Positions 20,983 to 32,780 of a stretch of DNA of 64,000 bases are shown one piece after another. Origin of the DNA: Pseudonocardia kujensis (GTDB lineage: Bacteria > Actinomycetota > Actinomycetes > Mycobacteriales > Pseudonocardiaceae); contig NZ_JAJSOK010000008.1 in the NCBI RefSeq assembly GCF_021283305.1, positions 62,001-126,000 on the forward strand, read 5' to 3'. The notes beneath the pieces are model-generated. The model did no database searches and had not been told where the DNA came from. It worked only from the letters and a program-made list of their open reading frames with translations. The translations under genes and the position numbers were made by a program. Every line of letters starts with the position of its first letter. The first letter of the stretch is position 1.

Positions 20983-22896
20983 GTGAGCGAGCCCGACGGC
21001 GGACGACCCGAGCGGGACGACCGCGACGATCGGGGCCGGTCCGGCGGCCCCCGGGGATCCGGGGAGCTGCGCGGGTCCGGCCGGTCGGACGACCGGCGCT
21101 CGGGCGGCCGGCCGGCCCGCGACCCGGGGCGGGGTGGCCGTCCCCGCGGCGAAGGCGGGTACCGGGGCGGCTCCTCCGGCGGCGACCGGCGTGCTCGTGA
21201 CGACCGTGGCGGCTTCCGCGGTGACAGGGGGCGCGACGACCGGGGCCGCGGTGACAGGGGGCGTGACGACCGGGGGCGTGACGACCGGGGCCGTGAGGAT
21301 CGGGGCCGTGACGACCGGGGCCGCGGTGATCGGGGCCGCGGTGATCGGGGCCGGGACGACCGCCCCCGGGGCGGGGACCGCTCATCCGGGCGTGGCGACC
21401 GTGCCGGGCGGGACGACCGGCGCGGCGGCTACGGACGCGACGACCGGGGCGGGCGGCGCGACCGCACCCCCGGCCCCCGCAACGCCGGCCCGCCGCGGCG
21501 GCGCAGCGGCCCGGACGCCCCGCCGGCGGGCGACCCGGCCCGGCAGGCCGCGTTCGAGCTGCTCACCGCGGTGCGGGAGCGCGACGCCTACGCCAACCTC
21601 GTGCTGCCGTCGATCCTGCGCCGGTACCGGCTGAAGGACCGCGACGCGGCGCTCGCCACGGAGCTCGGCTACGGCACGCTGCGCGCCGCCGGTCAGCTCG
21701 ACGCCGTCATCGAGGCCTGTGCGGACCGCCCGCTGCACCGCATCGAGGGCCCGCTGGTCGACGCCATGCGCCTCGGCAGCTACCAGCTGCTGCGGATGCG
21801 GGTGCCCGAGCACGCGGCCGTCGCGACCTCGGTCGACATCGTCCGCGGCATCGCCGGCTCGCGCTCGTCCGGCTTCGTCAACGCGATCCTGCGCAAGGTC
21901 GCCGAGACCGCCGCGGCGAAAGGGGCCGAGGAGTGGCTCACCGAGCTGGCGCCGAACCCGCAGGAGGACCCGGTCGGGCACGCCTCCTTCGTGCACGCCC
22001 ACCCGAAGTGGATCGGGCAGGCGTTCGCCGACGCGCTCGGCTCCCACGAGGAGCTGCCCGCCGCCCTCGCCGCCGACGACGCCCGCCCGGCCGTGCACCT
22101 GCTGGCCCGGCCCGGCGAGATCACCGCCGAGGAGCTGGCCCTCGTCACCGGCGGCACCGAGGCGCCCTACTCGCCCTACGGGGTGCACCTCGAGCCCGGC
22201 AGCGGCGAGGTCGGCGAGCTCGACGCGATCCGCGAGGGCGTGGCGACCGTGCAGGACGAGGGCAGCCAGCTCGTCGCGCTGGCCCTGGCCCGCGCCGCGC
22301 TCGACGGCGAGGACACCGGCCGCTGGCTGGACCTCTGCGCCGGCCCGGGCGGCAAGGCCGTGCTGCTCGGCGCGCTCGTGGCCCTCGACGGGGGCACGCT
22401 CGACGCCGTCGAGCAGACCGAGCACCGCGCCGACCTGGTCCGCAAGTCCACCGACGGGCTTCCCGTCACCGTGCATCACGCCGACGGTCGAGAGGCGCCG
22501 CTGCCCGAGGGCGCCTTCGACCGGGTGCTCGTCGACGCGCCCTGCACCGGGCTCGGGGCGTTGCGCCGGCGGCCGGAGGCTCGCTGGCGGCGCAAGCCCG
22601 AGGACGTGTCCGCGCTGGCCAAGCTCCAGCGCGAGCTGCTGCTGGCCGCGCTGCGGCACGTCCGGGTCGGCGGGGTCGTGGGCTACGTCACCTGCTCGCC
22701 GCACCTGTCCGAGACCGTCGGCGTGGTCGGCGGGATCGTCCGGCGCAAGGACCTCGGCGTCACGGTCGAGCGGCTCGACGCGCGGGAGTACCTGCCCGGC
22801 GTCCCGGAGCTCGGGGCGGGCCCGCACGTGCAGCTGTGGCCGCACCGGCACGGCACGGACGCCATGTTCCTGACCCTCCTCCGCCGGACGTCCTGA
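20983..22896 (+). CDS. rsmB: 16S rRNA m5C967 methyltransferase with a long Arg/Gly/Asp-rich N-terminal tail
   Basis: A 637-residue protein. Residues 1 to about 180 are low complexity, dominated by DDRGRGDRGR and GGRR patterns. The enzyme proper begins near residue 185 with a NusB-like RNA-binding domain (ARQAAFELLTAVRERDAYAN) and ends with a SAM methyltransferase: LDLCAGPGGKA, motif IV DAPCTGLGALRRRPEARWRR, and motif VI TCSPH with the nucleophile Cys. Known RsmB proteins are about 430-460 residues. The extension resembles RGG-type RNA-binding tails. The GTG at 20983 has GAGGAG 5 nt upstream. Confidence 0.93.
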   Translation: MSEPDGGRPERDDRDDRGRSGGPRGSGELRGSGRSDDRRSGGRPARDPGRGGRPRGEGGYRGGSSGGDRRARDDRGGFRGDRGRDDRGRGDRGRDDRGRDDRGREDRGRDDRGRGDRGRGDRGRDDRPRGGDRSSGRGDRAGRDDRRGGYGRDDRGGRRDRTPGPRNAGPPRRRSGPDAPPAGDPARQAAFELLTAVRERDAYANLVLPSILRRYRLKDRDAALATELGYGTLRAAGQLDAVIEACADRPLHRIEGPLVDAMRLGSYQLLRMRVPEHAAVATSVDIVRGIAGSRSSGFVNAILRKVAETAAAKGAEEWLTELAPNPQEDPVGHASFVHAHPKWIGQAFADALGSHEELPAALAADDARPAVHLLARPGEITAEELALVTGGTEAPYSPYGVHLEPGSGEVGELDAIREGVATVQDEGSQLVALALARAALDGEDTGRWLDLCAGPGGKAVLLGALVALDGGTLDAVEQTEHRADLVRKSTDGLPVTVHHADGREAPLPEGAFDRVLVDAPCTGLGALRRRPEARWRRKPEDVSALAKLQRELLLAALRHVRVGGVVGYVTCSPHLSETVGVVGGIVRRKDLGVTVERLDAREYLPGVPELGAGPHVQLWPHRHGTDAMFLTLLRRTS

Positions 22897-22971
22897 GTCC
22901 GGGAACCCGTGTGACCTGCCTCTCCCGCGCGGACGGGGGTGCGCGGGGGCGGACGGGCGGCGGACGGGCGA

Positions 22972-22977
22972 TACCCT
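22972..22977 (+). promoter_or_regulatory. -10 box predicting a leaderless rpe transcript
   Basis: TACCCT is followed by exactly 6 nt and then the GTG at 22984, so a start site at the usual distance falls on the start codon itself. No Shine-Dalgarno is visible. Confidence 0.55.
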
Positions 22978-22983
22978 GCCGTG

Positions 22984-23682
22984 GTGCGTCCCCTGATCGC
23001 CCCGAGCATCCTGTCCGCCGACTTCGCCCACCTCGCCGACGAGGCGGCGCGGGTCTCCGACGCGGCTGCCGGGGAGGGTCGGGGCGCCGACTGGCTGCAC
23101 GTCGACGTGATGGACGCGCACTTCGTCCCGAACCTCACGCTCGGCCTGCCCGTGGTGGAGTCGCTGCTGAGGGCGACCGACATCCCGCTGGACTGCCACC
23201 TGATGATCGAGGACCCGGACCGCTGGGCCCCGGGCTACGCCGAGGCCGGTGCGTACAACGTCACGGTGCACGTCGAGGCGGCCGCGGACCCGGTGATGCT
23301 GGCCAAGAACCTGCGCGCGGCCGGGGCGAAGGCGGGGTTGTCGATCAAGCCGGGCACCCCGCTGGACCCGTACGTCGAGGTCCTCAAGCACTACGACACC
23401 CTGCTGGTGATGAGCGTCGAGCCGGGCTTCGGCGGCCAGTCGTTCATGCCGGAGGTGCTGGACAAGGTCCGCGCCGCCCGCCGGCTCGTCGAGACCGGGC
23501 ACCTGAAGGTCCTGGTGGAGATCGACGGCGGCATCGCCGCGTCGACCATCGAGGCCGCGGCCGAGGCCGGGGTGGACTGCTTCGTGGCGGGCTCGGCGGT
23601 CTACGGCGCCGACGACCCCGGCAAGGCGGTCGCGGCGCTGCGCGAGCAGGCGGTGGCCGCCCACCCGCGGTGGTCGGGGTGA
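22984..23682 (+). CDS. rpe: ribulose-phosphate 3-epimerase
   Basis: A 232-residue TIM-barrel epimerase that interconverts ribulose 5-phosphate and xylulose 5-phosphate. Motifs are APSILSADF at the start, [36 protein letters not shown] and the phosphate loop VEIDGGI ... VAGSAVYG. It contains the expected Asp and His metal ligands. I chose the GTG at 22984 ([10 protein letters not shown]); a GTG directly upstream at 22981 is possible. There is no ribosome site, but a -10 box sits 6 nt upstream, suggesting leaderless initiation. It overlaps ribD by 4 nt and supplies the pool from which ribulose 5-phosphate enters riboflavin synthesis. Confidence 0.95.
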   Translation: MRPLIAPSILSADFAHLADEAARVSDAAAGEGRGADWLHVDVMDAHFVPNLTLGLPVVESLLRATDIPLDCHLMIEDPDRWAPGYAEAGAYNVTVHVEAAADPVMLAKNLRAAGAKAGLSIKPGTPLDPYVEVLKHYDTLLVMSVEPGFGGQSFMPEVLDKVRAARRLVETGHLKVLVEIDGGIAASTIEAAAEAGVDCFVAGSAVYGADDPGKAVAALREQAVAAHPRWSG

Positions 23683-24710
23683 CCGCTCCGGCCGGCGCGA
23701 CCCCGCCGGTCGAACGGGCGATGCGGCGGGCCCTGGCGGCCTCGGTGGCGGTGCACGGGGCGACCAGCCCGAACCCGCCGGTCGGTGCGGTGATCCTCGA
23801 CGCCGCCGGCGAGGTCGTCGGGGTCGGTGCCACTGCTCCCGCAGGAGGGCCGCATGCCGAGGTCGTCGCCCTGCGGGAGGCGGGGGAGCGGTCCCGCGGC
23901 GGCACCGCCGTCGTCACGCTCGAGCCGTGCGCCCACCACGGGCGCACCCCGCCGTGCACGGACGCGCTGGTCGGGGCCGGTATCGCGGCCGTCCACGTGG
24001 CCGTCGCCGACCCGAACCCCCTGGCTGCGGGCGGTGCGGAGGCGCTGCGCGGGGCGGGTGTCGAGGTCGGCCTCGGCACGCTGGCCGACGAGGTCGCGGC
24101 CGGGCCGCTGCGGGCGTGGCTGCACGCCGTGCGCACCGGGCGTCCCCATGTCACCTGGAAGCTGGCGGCGACGCTCGACGGGCGCAGTGCGGCCGCCGAC
24201 GGGACCAGCCGCTGGATCACGGGCCCCGAGGCGCGCGCCGAGGTGCACGAGTTCCGCTCCCACGTCGACGCGATCGTCGTCGGGACGGGCACCGCGCGGG
24301 CCGACGACCCCGCACTGAGCGCCCGGTACCCGGACGGCACGGACCGCGAGCGCCAGCCCCTCCGCGTCGTGGTGGGGCACAGTGACATTCGCCCGGGATC
24401 GCGGCTGGACGCCCCGGACGTGCTACACCTGCGGACACACTCGCCGGACGACGTGTTGAAGGCGCTCACCGACCGTGGCGCCGTCGACGTGCTGCTGGAG
24501 GGCGGTCCGCGGCTGGCGGGGGCCTTCCTCGCCGCCAACCGGGTGGACCGGGTGCTGGCCTACCTGGCGCCCGCGCTGCTCGGTGCGGGTCCGGCGGCGC
24601 TGGCCGACGCGGGTGTGGGAACGATCGCCGGGATCCGGCGGTTGCAGGTGGACGCGGTGCGCACCGTGGGCGGGGACGTGCTGGTGGACGCGCGTCCCGC
24701 CGCGGGGTAG
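23679..24710 (+). CDS. ribD: bifunctional riboflavin deaminase / pyrimidine reductase
   Basis: A 343-residue fusion catalysing the second and third steps of the riboflavin pathway from GTP. The N-terminal zinc deaminase has [20 protein letters not shown] (catalytic Glu) and [12 protein letters not shown] (zinc Cys). The C-terminal NADPH reductase has [13 protein letters not shown] and [13 protein letters not shown]. The GTG at 23679 overlaps the rpe stop. No FMN riboswitch precedes it, since there is no leader at all. Confidence 0.95.
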   Translation: MTAPAGATPPVERAMRRALAASVAVHGATSPNPPVGAVILDAAGEVVGVGATAPAGGPHAEVVALREAGERSRGGTAVVTLEPCAHHGRTPPCTDALVGAGIAAVHVAVADPNPLAAGGAEALRGAGVEVGLGTLADEVAAGPLRAWLHAVRTGRPHVTWKLAATLDGRSAAADGTSRWITGPEARAEVHEFRSHVDAIVVGTGTARADDPALSARYPDGTDRERQPLRVVVGHSDIRPGSRLDAPDVLHLRTHSPDDVLKALTDRGAVDVLLEGGPRLAGAFLAANRVDRVLAYLAPALLGAGPAALADAGVGTIAGIRRLQVDAVRTVGGDVLVDARPAAG

Positions 24711-24742
24711 AGCGGAGCGGGAAGGCAGGAGGGGCGGAGCCC

Positions 24743-25410
24743 ATGTTCACGGGGATCGTGGAGGAGGTCGGCGAGATCGTCGACGTCCGGCAGTCCGGTG
24801 AGGTGGTCGTGCTGACCGTGCGGGGCCCGCGCGTGTCCGGCGACGCCGCGCACGGCGACTCGATCGCGGTGAACGGCTGTTGCCTCACCGTCGCCGACCC
24901 CGGCGGGGCGCAGGGCGACGAGTTCCGGCTCGAGCTGGTGCCCGAGACACTGAAGCGGACCTCGCTCGGCGGGGCGGCCCCGGGCGTGAAGGTCAACCTC
25001 GAGCGGGCGCTGCAGGCCGGCGCCCGGCTCGGTGGGCACATCGTGCAGGGCCACGTCGACGGCGTCGGCACGCTGCTCGAGCGCACCCCGGGCGAGCGCA
25101 GCGACGAGGTGCGCTTCAGCCTGCCGCCCGATCTCGCGCGCTACGTCGTGGAGAAGGGCTCGATCACGGTCGACGGCGTGTCCCTGACGGTGGCCGGCAC
25201 GGACGGCGACACCTTCTCGGTCGCGCTCATCCCCACCACGCTCGCCGACACCACGCTCGGCCTGCGCGCCCCCGGCGACCCGGTGAACCTCGAGGTCGAC
25301 GTCGTGGCCAAGTACGTGGAGCGGCTGACCGCCGGCTACGTCGGCGGCCCGGCCCCCGCTCGGCGCGCGCCCGAGCAGCCCCAGGATCAGCACGGACAGG
25401 ACGGTGCCAA

Positions 25411-25414
<4 letters not shown>
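24743..25414 (+). CDS. ribE: riboflavin synthase, alpha chain
   Basis: A 223-residue enzyme that dismutates two lumazines to riboflavin. It has two lumazine-binding repeats: [12 protein letters not shown] ... VNGCCLTV, and [10 protein letters not shown] ... VDGVSLTV. A hydrophilic tail of about 20 residues follows. The ATG has AGGAGGGG upstream. The stop overlaps ribBA. Confidence 0.95.
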
Positions 25415-27825
<2,411 letters not shown>

Positions 27826-27877
27826 GCGTCTGCCGAGAGGTCAGGGGCCGAACTCCCGCACGGGTCCGGGTGAGGGT

Positions 27878-27883
27878 TACCTT
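27878..27883 (+). promoter_or_regulatory. -10 box predicting a leaderless start at 27891
   Basis: TACCTT ends 7 nt before the GTG at 27891. No ribosome-binding site is visible. This supports 27891 as the true start of the frameshifted gene that follows. Confidence 0.45.
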
Positions 27884-27890
27884 ACCCGGC

Positions 27891-28564
27891 GTGGAGATCG
27901 CGACCGCCCCGACCGCCGCCGCACCCGCCCTCCGGCCCGGGGCGCCGGACCTGCAGACCGTCACGACGCTCGACGAGCTGCGCGAGGTCGTCCCCGAGCC
28001 GCACGTGTCGCTGTGGGAGAGGACATCGGGCGGATCGACGAGTCCGCGCGCACCTTCGTCGAGGCCTCGCCGTTCCTGCTGCTGGCGACCTCGGGGCCGG
28101 ACGGCACCTGCGACGTCACGCCCCGGGGTGACCCCGCGGGCAGCGTCCTGGTGCTCGACGAGCACACCCTCGTGATCGCCGACCGGCGCGGCAACCGCCG
28201 GCTCGACGCCTTCCGCAACATCCTCGAGAACCCCCACGTCGGCCTGCTGTTCGTGATCCCCGGACGGCCGGACACGGTCCGCGTGAACGGCACGGCCCGG
28301 GTGGTGCGCGACGCCCCCTTCTTCGATCGGCTCGCGGTCCAGGGTGTGCGCCCGGTGCTGGCGCTCGTCGTGACGGTCGAGGAGCTGTTCCTGCACTGCG
28401 CCAAGGCCTTCCTGCGCGCGGGACTGTGGGAGCCGGAGTCCTGGCCCGACCCCGCCGCCGTGCCGAGCGTGGGCCGGATGGCCAAGGCGATGAAGAACCT
28501 CGACGTGGCCGCCGAGGACATCGACGCCGCCCTCGCGCACGACGCGGAGCACAACCGGTACTGA
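27891..28564 (+). CDS. PPOX-type FMN-binding protein (MSMEG_1061-like), apparently frameshifted
   Basis: A pyridoxamine-5'-phosphate-oxidase-fold flavoprotein. The N-terminal part is read in one frame from GTG 27891 (TVTTLDELREVVPEPHVSLWE). The rest is in the -1 frame (DIGRIDESARTFVEASPFLLLATSG ... CDVTPRGDPAG ... NRRLDAFRNILENPHVGLLFVIPG). The homology switches frame at about 28013-28022. Restoring one G there would give a continuous LWERDIGRIDE. Without the N-terminus the frame can begin only at GTG 28013, which lacks a ribosome site, giving 183 residues. It is either a real recent mutation or a sequence error. The family's substrates are unknown. Confidence 0.7.
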
Positions 28565-28787
28565 CCCCCACCGCCTCCCTCCACCGGTCCACCTGCCGAT
28601 TCGCGTCCCCACTGATCGGCGCCCGGCTCGTCGCGAGATCATGACCGCTCAGCGCCGGCCGCCACTCGGAGTACCGTGCGCACCGCATGCCGGGTGAGGA
28701 TGTTGCCCGCGTTGCGGAGCGTGATCGATCGTGTACGGAATGCCGGGCCTCCCCGCAGCGACGCCCCCGGCACGGTGAGGTGGACGC

Positions 28788-29630
28788 ATGGCGCTGGGTC
28801 ACGGAGGTCACGGAGGTCACGGCGCGCGCCCCGAGGCGGCGCGCACGACCGGGGCCTCGCGCACGACCGGGGCCTCGCGCACGACCGGGGCCTCGCGCAC
28901 GGCCGGAGCCTCGCGCGCGACCGGCTCGGGCGGCACGGGCGAGCCGGCGGCCCCGCGACGGCCGCGCCGTCCGCGGGCCGTGCTCGTCGACGTCTACGAC
29001 ACGATCCTGCGGACGGACGCGCTGCGCCGCCGGTTCGTCGACGTCGGACGGCCCGAGCACGAGTACGAGCTCTTCCTCGCCCACGCCCTGCGCGACGCGA
29101 TGGGGTTCGCGCTGGCCGGCACCCCGACCGAGTTCGCCCGGGTGCTGGCCGACGCGCTGCACTCGGCGACCGGCCACACACTCTCCCGCGACGCGCTCGC
29201 GCACATCCGGGAGGGCTTCACCGCGCTGCCCGCCTTCGCCGACGCCGAGCCCGCGCTCACCGTGCTGGCCCGCTCCCGTGTCCCCACCTGGGCAGTGGCG
29301 CAGGGCAGCGGTGACCTCACGTCGAACGCGCTCGACGCCACCGGCCTGCGCACCTTCCTGCGCGGCACCGTGGCCAGCGACGACCTCGGCGCGCTGCCAC
29401 CCGACCCCGAGGCCTACCGGCTGGCCTGCGCCGCCGCCCGGGTCGATCCGGAGACCACCGCCTTCGTGTCCGCGCACGGGTACCTCGTGCACGGTGCGAT
29501 GCGGGCCGGCCTGGTCGGCGCGCTGGTGCTGCGCGACGGCGAGGGCGCACCCGCCTCGATCGACCTGCCGCACGTGAGCGCGACCTCGCTGGTCACGACG
29601 ATCGAGGCGCTGCTCGACCTGCCCAGCTGA
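28788..29630 (+). CDS. HAD-superfamily protein with degenerate catalytic motifs
   Basis: 280 residues. Residues 18-46 are an RTTGAS repeat tail encoded by an 18-bp minisatellite. The HAD domain starts AVLVDVYDTILRTD near residue 64, close to the haloacid-dehalogenase form DVYGT, with nucleophile Asp 68. Motif II is AVAQGSGDLTS. Where relatives carry KPDPxxY this protein reads PPDPEAY, losing the motif III Lys. The motif IV region reads SAHGYLVHGA, where an Asp is normally found after the aromatic residue. Activity is therefore doubtful. The 223-bp gap before it holds no recognisable element. Confidence 0.75.
   Translation: MALGHGGHGGHGARPEAARTTGASRTTGASRTTGASRTAGASRATGSGGTGEPAAPRRPRRPRAVLVDVYDTILRTDALRRRFVDVGRPEHEYELFLAHALRDAMGFALAGTPTEFARVLADALHSATGHTLSRDALAHIREGFTALPAFADAEPALTVLARSRVPTWAVAQGSGDLTSNALDATGLRTFLRGTVASDDLGALPPDPEAYRLACAAARVDPETTAFVSAHGYLVHGAMRAGLVGALVLRDGEGAPASIDLPHVSATSLVTTIEALLDLPS
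28841..28912 (+). repeat. 18-bp minisatellite, 4 copies, in the 5' part of the HAD gene
   Basis: Units GCGCACGACCGGGGCCTC at 28841, 28859 and 28877 are identical; the fourth (28895) has two changes. They are in frame and encode RTTGAS repeats. Confidence 0.9.
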
Positions 29631-29653
29631 GCTGAGGCCGGCCGGGGGAGGGG

Positions 29654-30454
29654 CTAGCCCGCCCCCAACCCCCGCGGCTCCGCACCGGACCCACCCCGTG
29701 TGCCGCCGATCCGCCGGCCGCCCAGATCGGCCCGGCGGCCCGCCTCGGCGCCCTCGGCGAACCCGCTGCCCGAGAGCGACGGCCGCCGCGCCCGGGACAG
29801 CTGCGGGAACGCCTCGGCGTAGGCCCGGTCGACCTGCGCGCCGCGGTCGACCAGCACGAGCGCGGTGCCCGCGGCCCGGGCGCGGTCCCCTCCGGCCCCG
29901 GTCGTCGCCTCCGCGGCCGCCCGCTCCTCGGCCTCCAGCAACCGCTGGTGGACCTGCGCGGCGAAGCCCTGCAGCCACGACCGCCGGTACGCGGCGACGG
30001 ACTCCCCGGTCCAGGGCGGTCTCAGCCGCACGAGCTGCCCCGTGGCCTGCAGCAGCAGCGAGGTGTAGAGCAGCTCGACCCGCTCGCGGTCCGACCCGAA
30101 CCCGAACACGGTGACCGCGGCGACCTTGCCCCCGGCGGCGCCGTGCATCACCCAGCGGCAGCGCAGCGCCGCCGCGGTCCACCCCAGCAGCCGCGCCTTG
30201 CCGGCCGAGTACGGGTCCTCCATCGCGATGCGGAGCATCCCGATCTCGTCCCGGCGCGGGTCGTCCGCCGCGAGCAGGGCCTCGTCGATCCCGTGCCGCG
30301 CCATGAGCTCGACGGCCTTGGCGTTGTAGATCTCGGCCTCCTCGGGCGTGCCCGCCCGTTCGGCCTTGGCCAGCAGCTTGCGCACACGGTCGAGCCGGTC
30401 GAGCCGGTCGGCGCGGGGGGAGGCGGCGGAGGACAGCGGGGTGCCGGTGGTCAT
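29654..30454 (-). CDS. DUF2786 domain protein
   Basis: A 266-residue cytoplasmic protein. The N-terminal DUF2786 motif is [36 protein letters not shown] at about residues 20-55. A middle domain follows ([31 protein letters not shown] ... [20 protein letters not shown]) that commonly accompanies it. The Gly/Arg-rich C-terminus is low complexity. The function of the family is unknown. The ATG at 30454 has GAAGG upstream; the frame stays open 34 codons further. It is convergent with the HAD gene and divergent from uvrC. Confidence 0.8.
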   Translation of the reverse strand: MTTGTPLSSAASPRADRLDRLDRVRKLLAKAERAGTPEEAEIYNAKAVELMARHGIDEALLAADDPRRDEIGMLRIAMEDPYSAGKARLLGWTAAALRCRWVMHGAAGGKVAAVTVFGFGSDRERVELLYTSLLLQATGQLVRLRPPWTGESVAAYRRSWLQGFAAQVHQRLLEAEERAAAEATTGAGGDRARAAGTALVLVDRGAQVDRAYAEAFPQLSRARRPSLSGSGFAEGAEAGRRADLGGRRIGGTRGGSGAEPRGLGAG

Positions 30455-30590
30455 CGGGGAGCCTTCCTTCGAACGGCCGTTCGGGTCGAGGAACGGTCTA
30501 CCCGACCGCACCGACAGTTCCGGTTGGATACACCCCCGGTCCCCGGGCCCCGACACCGCCCGGGCGGCACGGCGTGTCGGGGGGCGGCTC

Positions 30591-30596
30591 TACCCT
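30591..30596 (+). promoter_or_regulatory. candidate uvrC -10 box, near-leaderless
   Basis: TACCCT predicts a start site at about 30603, 3 nt before the uvrC ATG. The GGGGAGG at 30597-30603 would then lie upstream of the mRNA and not serve as a ribosome site. Confidence 0.45.
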
Positions 30597-30605
30597 GGGG
30601 AGGCC

Positions 30606-32780
30606 ATGCCCGACCCCGCCACCTACCGCCCGGCCCCGGGGACGATCCCCGAGGCCCCGGGCGTGTACCGCTTCTCCGACCCGCAGGGCCGGGTGATCTA
30701 CGTCGGCAAGGCGAAGAGCCTGCGCCAACGGTTGAACAGCTACTTCGCCGACATCGCCGGCCTGCACCCGCGCACCCGGCAGATGGTGACCACGGCCGGG
30801 CACGTGCAGTGGACGGTCGTCGGCACCGAGGTCGAGGCCCTCCAGCTCGAGTACAACTGGATCAAGGAGTTCGACCCGCGGTTCAACGTCCGCTACCGGG
30901 ACGACAAGACCTACCCGGTGCTCGCGGTCACGCTGAACGAGGAGTACCCGCGGCTGCACGTCTACCGCGGCCCGCGACGCAAGGGCGTCCGCTACTTCGG
31001 CCCGTACGCCCACGCGTGGGCCATCCGCGAGACCCTCGACCTGCTGCTGCGCGTGTTCCCCGCGCGGACCTGCAGCGCGGGCGTCTTCCGCCGGCACGGC
31101 CAGATCGGCCGGCCCTGCCTGCTCGGCTACATCGACAAGTGCTCGGCGCCGTGCGTCGGCCGGGTGGACGCCGAGGAGCACCGCCGGATCGTCGACGAGT
31201 TCTGCGACTTCCTGTCCGGGCGCACCGACCGGATGATCCGCGAGCTCGAGCGCCGGATGCAGGAGGCGGCCGAGGGCCTGGAGTTCGAGCGTGCCGCCCG
31301 CCTGCGGGACGACGTGGGTGCGCTCAAGCGCGCCATGGAGCGCCAGGCCGTGGTGCTGGGCGACGGCACCGACGCCGACGTCGTCGCGTTCGCGCAGGAC
31401 GAGCTGGAGGCGGCCGTCCAGGTCTTCCACGTGCGCGGCGGCCGGGTCCGCGGGCAGCGCGGCTGGGTGATCGACAAGACGGACGAGACCGCGGACACCG
31501 CCGCGCTCGTCGAACGGTTCGTCACCCAGTTCTACGGCGAGCAGGCGGCCCTGGCCGAGGCCGCGGACGACGCCTCGCAGCCGGTGCCGAGGGAGATCCT
31601 GGTCCCCGAGCTCCCACCGGAGGCCGACGCCCTGCAGGAGTGGCTCACCGGGCTACGCGGGTCCCGCGTGCGGCTGCGGGTGGCGCAGCGCGGCGACAAG
31701 CGGGCGCTCGCCGAGACCGTCGAGCGCAACGCCAAGGAGGCGTTCACCCAGCACAAGCTGCGCCGCGCCGGGGACCTCACGGCCCGGTCGGCGGCGTTGC
31801 AGGAGCTGCAGGAGGCCCTGGGCCTGGACCAGGCGCCGCTGCGGATCGAGTGCATCGACGTCAGCCATGTGCAGGGGACCAACGTCGTCGCCTCGCTGGT
31901 GGTGTTCGAGGACGGGCTGGCCAAGAAGTCCGACTACCGCCGCTTCGAGGTCCGCGACGGCGCCCAGGGCGGCGACGTCGCGTCGATCGCCGAGGTGGTC
32001 CGGCGGCGGTTCCGCCGGTACCTCGCGGAGAACCGCGACGGGGCCGTGGAGCCGGACGGGGCCGGGGAGCCGGACGGGGCCGGGGAGCCGGACGGGGCCG
32101 GGGAGCCGGACGGGGCCGGGGAGCCGGACGGGGCCGGGGAGCCGGACGAGGCCGAGTCCATGCCGAAGGTCCGCACCGGCATCGACCCGACGACCGGCCG
32201 GCCGAAGAAGTTCGCCTACGCCCCGAACCTCCTGGTCGTCGACGGCGGGCAGCCGCAGGTGGAGGCGGCCGCGGACGTGCTGGCGGACCTCGGCATCCAG
32301 GACGTGGCGGTCTGCGGGCTGGCGAAGCGGCTGGAGGAGGTCTGGCTGCCCGGTGACCCGGACCCGGTGATCCTCTCCCGGACCAGCGAGGCGCTGTACC
32401 TGCTGCAGCGCGCGCGGGACGAGGCGCACCGCTTCGCCATCACCTACCACCGCCAGCGTCGTTCCAAGAGCATGGTGGCCTCCGAGCTCGACGGGGTGCC
32501 GGGACTCGGGCCGGCCCGGCGGCAGGCGCTGCTCCGGCACTTCGGCTCGATGCGGAGGATCCGGGCCGCGGAGGTCGACGAGATCGCCGGGCTGCCGGGG
32601 TTCGGCCGGCGCACGGCGGAAGCCGTGGTCGCCGCCCTCCACCCGGCCGACGGCGCTCGGCCTGACGGCGGTAACCCGGAGGCCCGGGCGGACGAACAGC
32701 CCGCCGAGCACCAGGCCGGACACGGAACGGCCGACCATCAGACAGCGGGAACGAGCGCGGAGGGGGCGCCCGGCCGGTGA
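30606..32780 (+). CDS. uvrC: excinuclease ABC subunit C
   Basis: A 724-residue nucleotide-excision-repair nuclease. The N-terminal GIY-YIG domain (PGVYRFSD ... [18 protein letters not shown]) makes the 3' incision. CxxC-type residues CSAGVF and CSAPCVG follow, then a UVR motif ([20 protein letters not shown]), an RNase H-like 5'-incision domain ([17 protein letters not shown] ... [10 protein letters not shown]) and a C-terminal (HhH)2. At about residues 482-517 a PDGAGE repeat insert, encoded by an 18-bp minisatellite, sits inside the RNase H-like domain. A 40-residue hydrophilic tail ends the protein and overlaps rapZ. Confidence 0.95.
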   Translation: MPDPATYRPAPGTIPEAPGVYRFSDPQGRVIYVGKAKSLRQRLNSYFADIAGLHPRTRQMVTTAGHVQWTVVGTEVEALQLEYNWIKEFDPRFNVRYRDDKTYPVLAVTLNEEYPRLHVYRGPRRKGVRYFGPYAHAWAIRETLDLLLRVFPARTCSAGVFRRHGQIGRPCLLGYIDKCSAPCVGRVDAEEHRRIVDEFCDFLSGRTDRMIRELERRMQEAAEGLEFERAARLRDDVGALKRAMERQAVVLGDGTDADVVAFAQDELEAAVQVFHVRGGRVRGQRGWVIDKTDETADTAALVERFVTQFYGEQAALAEAADDASQPVPREILVPELPPEADALQEWLTGLRGSRVRLRVAQRGDKRALAETVERNAKEAFTQHKLRRAGDLTARSAALQELQEALGLDQAPLRIECIDVSHVQGTNVVASLVVFEDGLAKKSDYRRFEVRDGAQGGDVASIAEVVRRRFRRYLAENRDGAVEPDGAGEPDGAGEPDGAGEPDGAGEPDGAGEPDEAESMPKVRTGIDPTTGRPKKFAYAPNLLVVDGGQPQVEAAADVLADLGIQDVAVCGLAKRLEEVWLPGDPDPVILSRTSEALYLLQRARDEAHRFAITYHRQRRSKSMVASELDGVPGLGPARRQALLRHFGSMRRIRAAEVDEIAGLPGFGRRTAEAVVAALHPADGARPDGGNPEARADEQPAEHQAGHGTADHQTAGTSAEGAPGR
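32049..32156 (+). repeat. 18-bp minisatellite, 5 perfect + 1 degenerate copies, inside uvrC
   Basis: GAGCCGGACGGGGCCGGG is repeated from 32049 in five identical 18-bp units, then once with changes (32139-32156). It is in frame and encodes EPDGAG repeats. Perfect identity at third positions implies recent expansion. Confidence 0.92.

Noticed and set aside
23640-23700. FMN riboswitch before the riboflavin genes
   Set aside because: rpe and ribD overlap by 4 nt, so there is no untranslated leader; the 32-nt ribD-ribE gap is too short.
28841-28912. Direct-repeat array as a protein-binding iteron cluster
   Set aside because: The 18-bp units are in frame and encode a repeated hexapeptide in an expressed-looking gene, so a coding minisatellite is the simpler reading.
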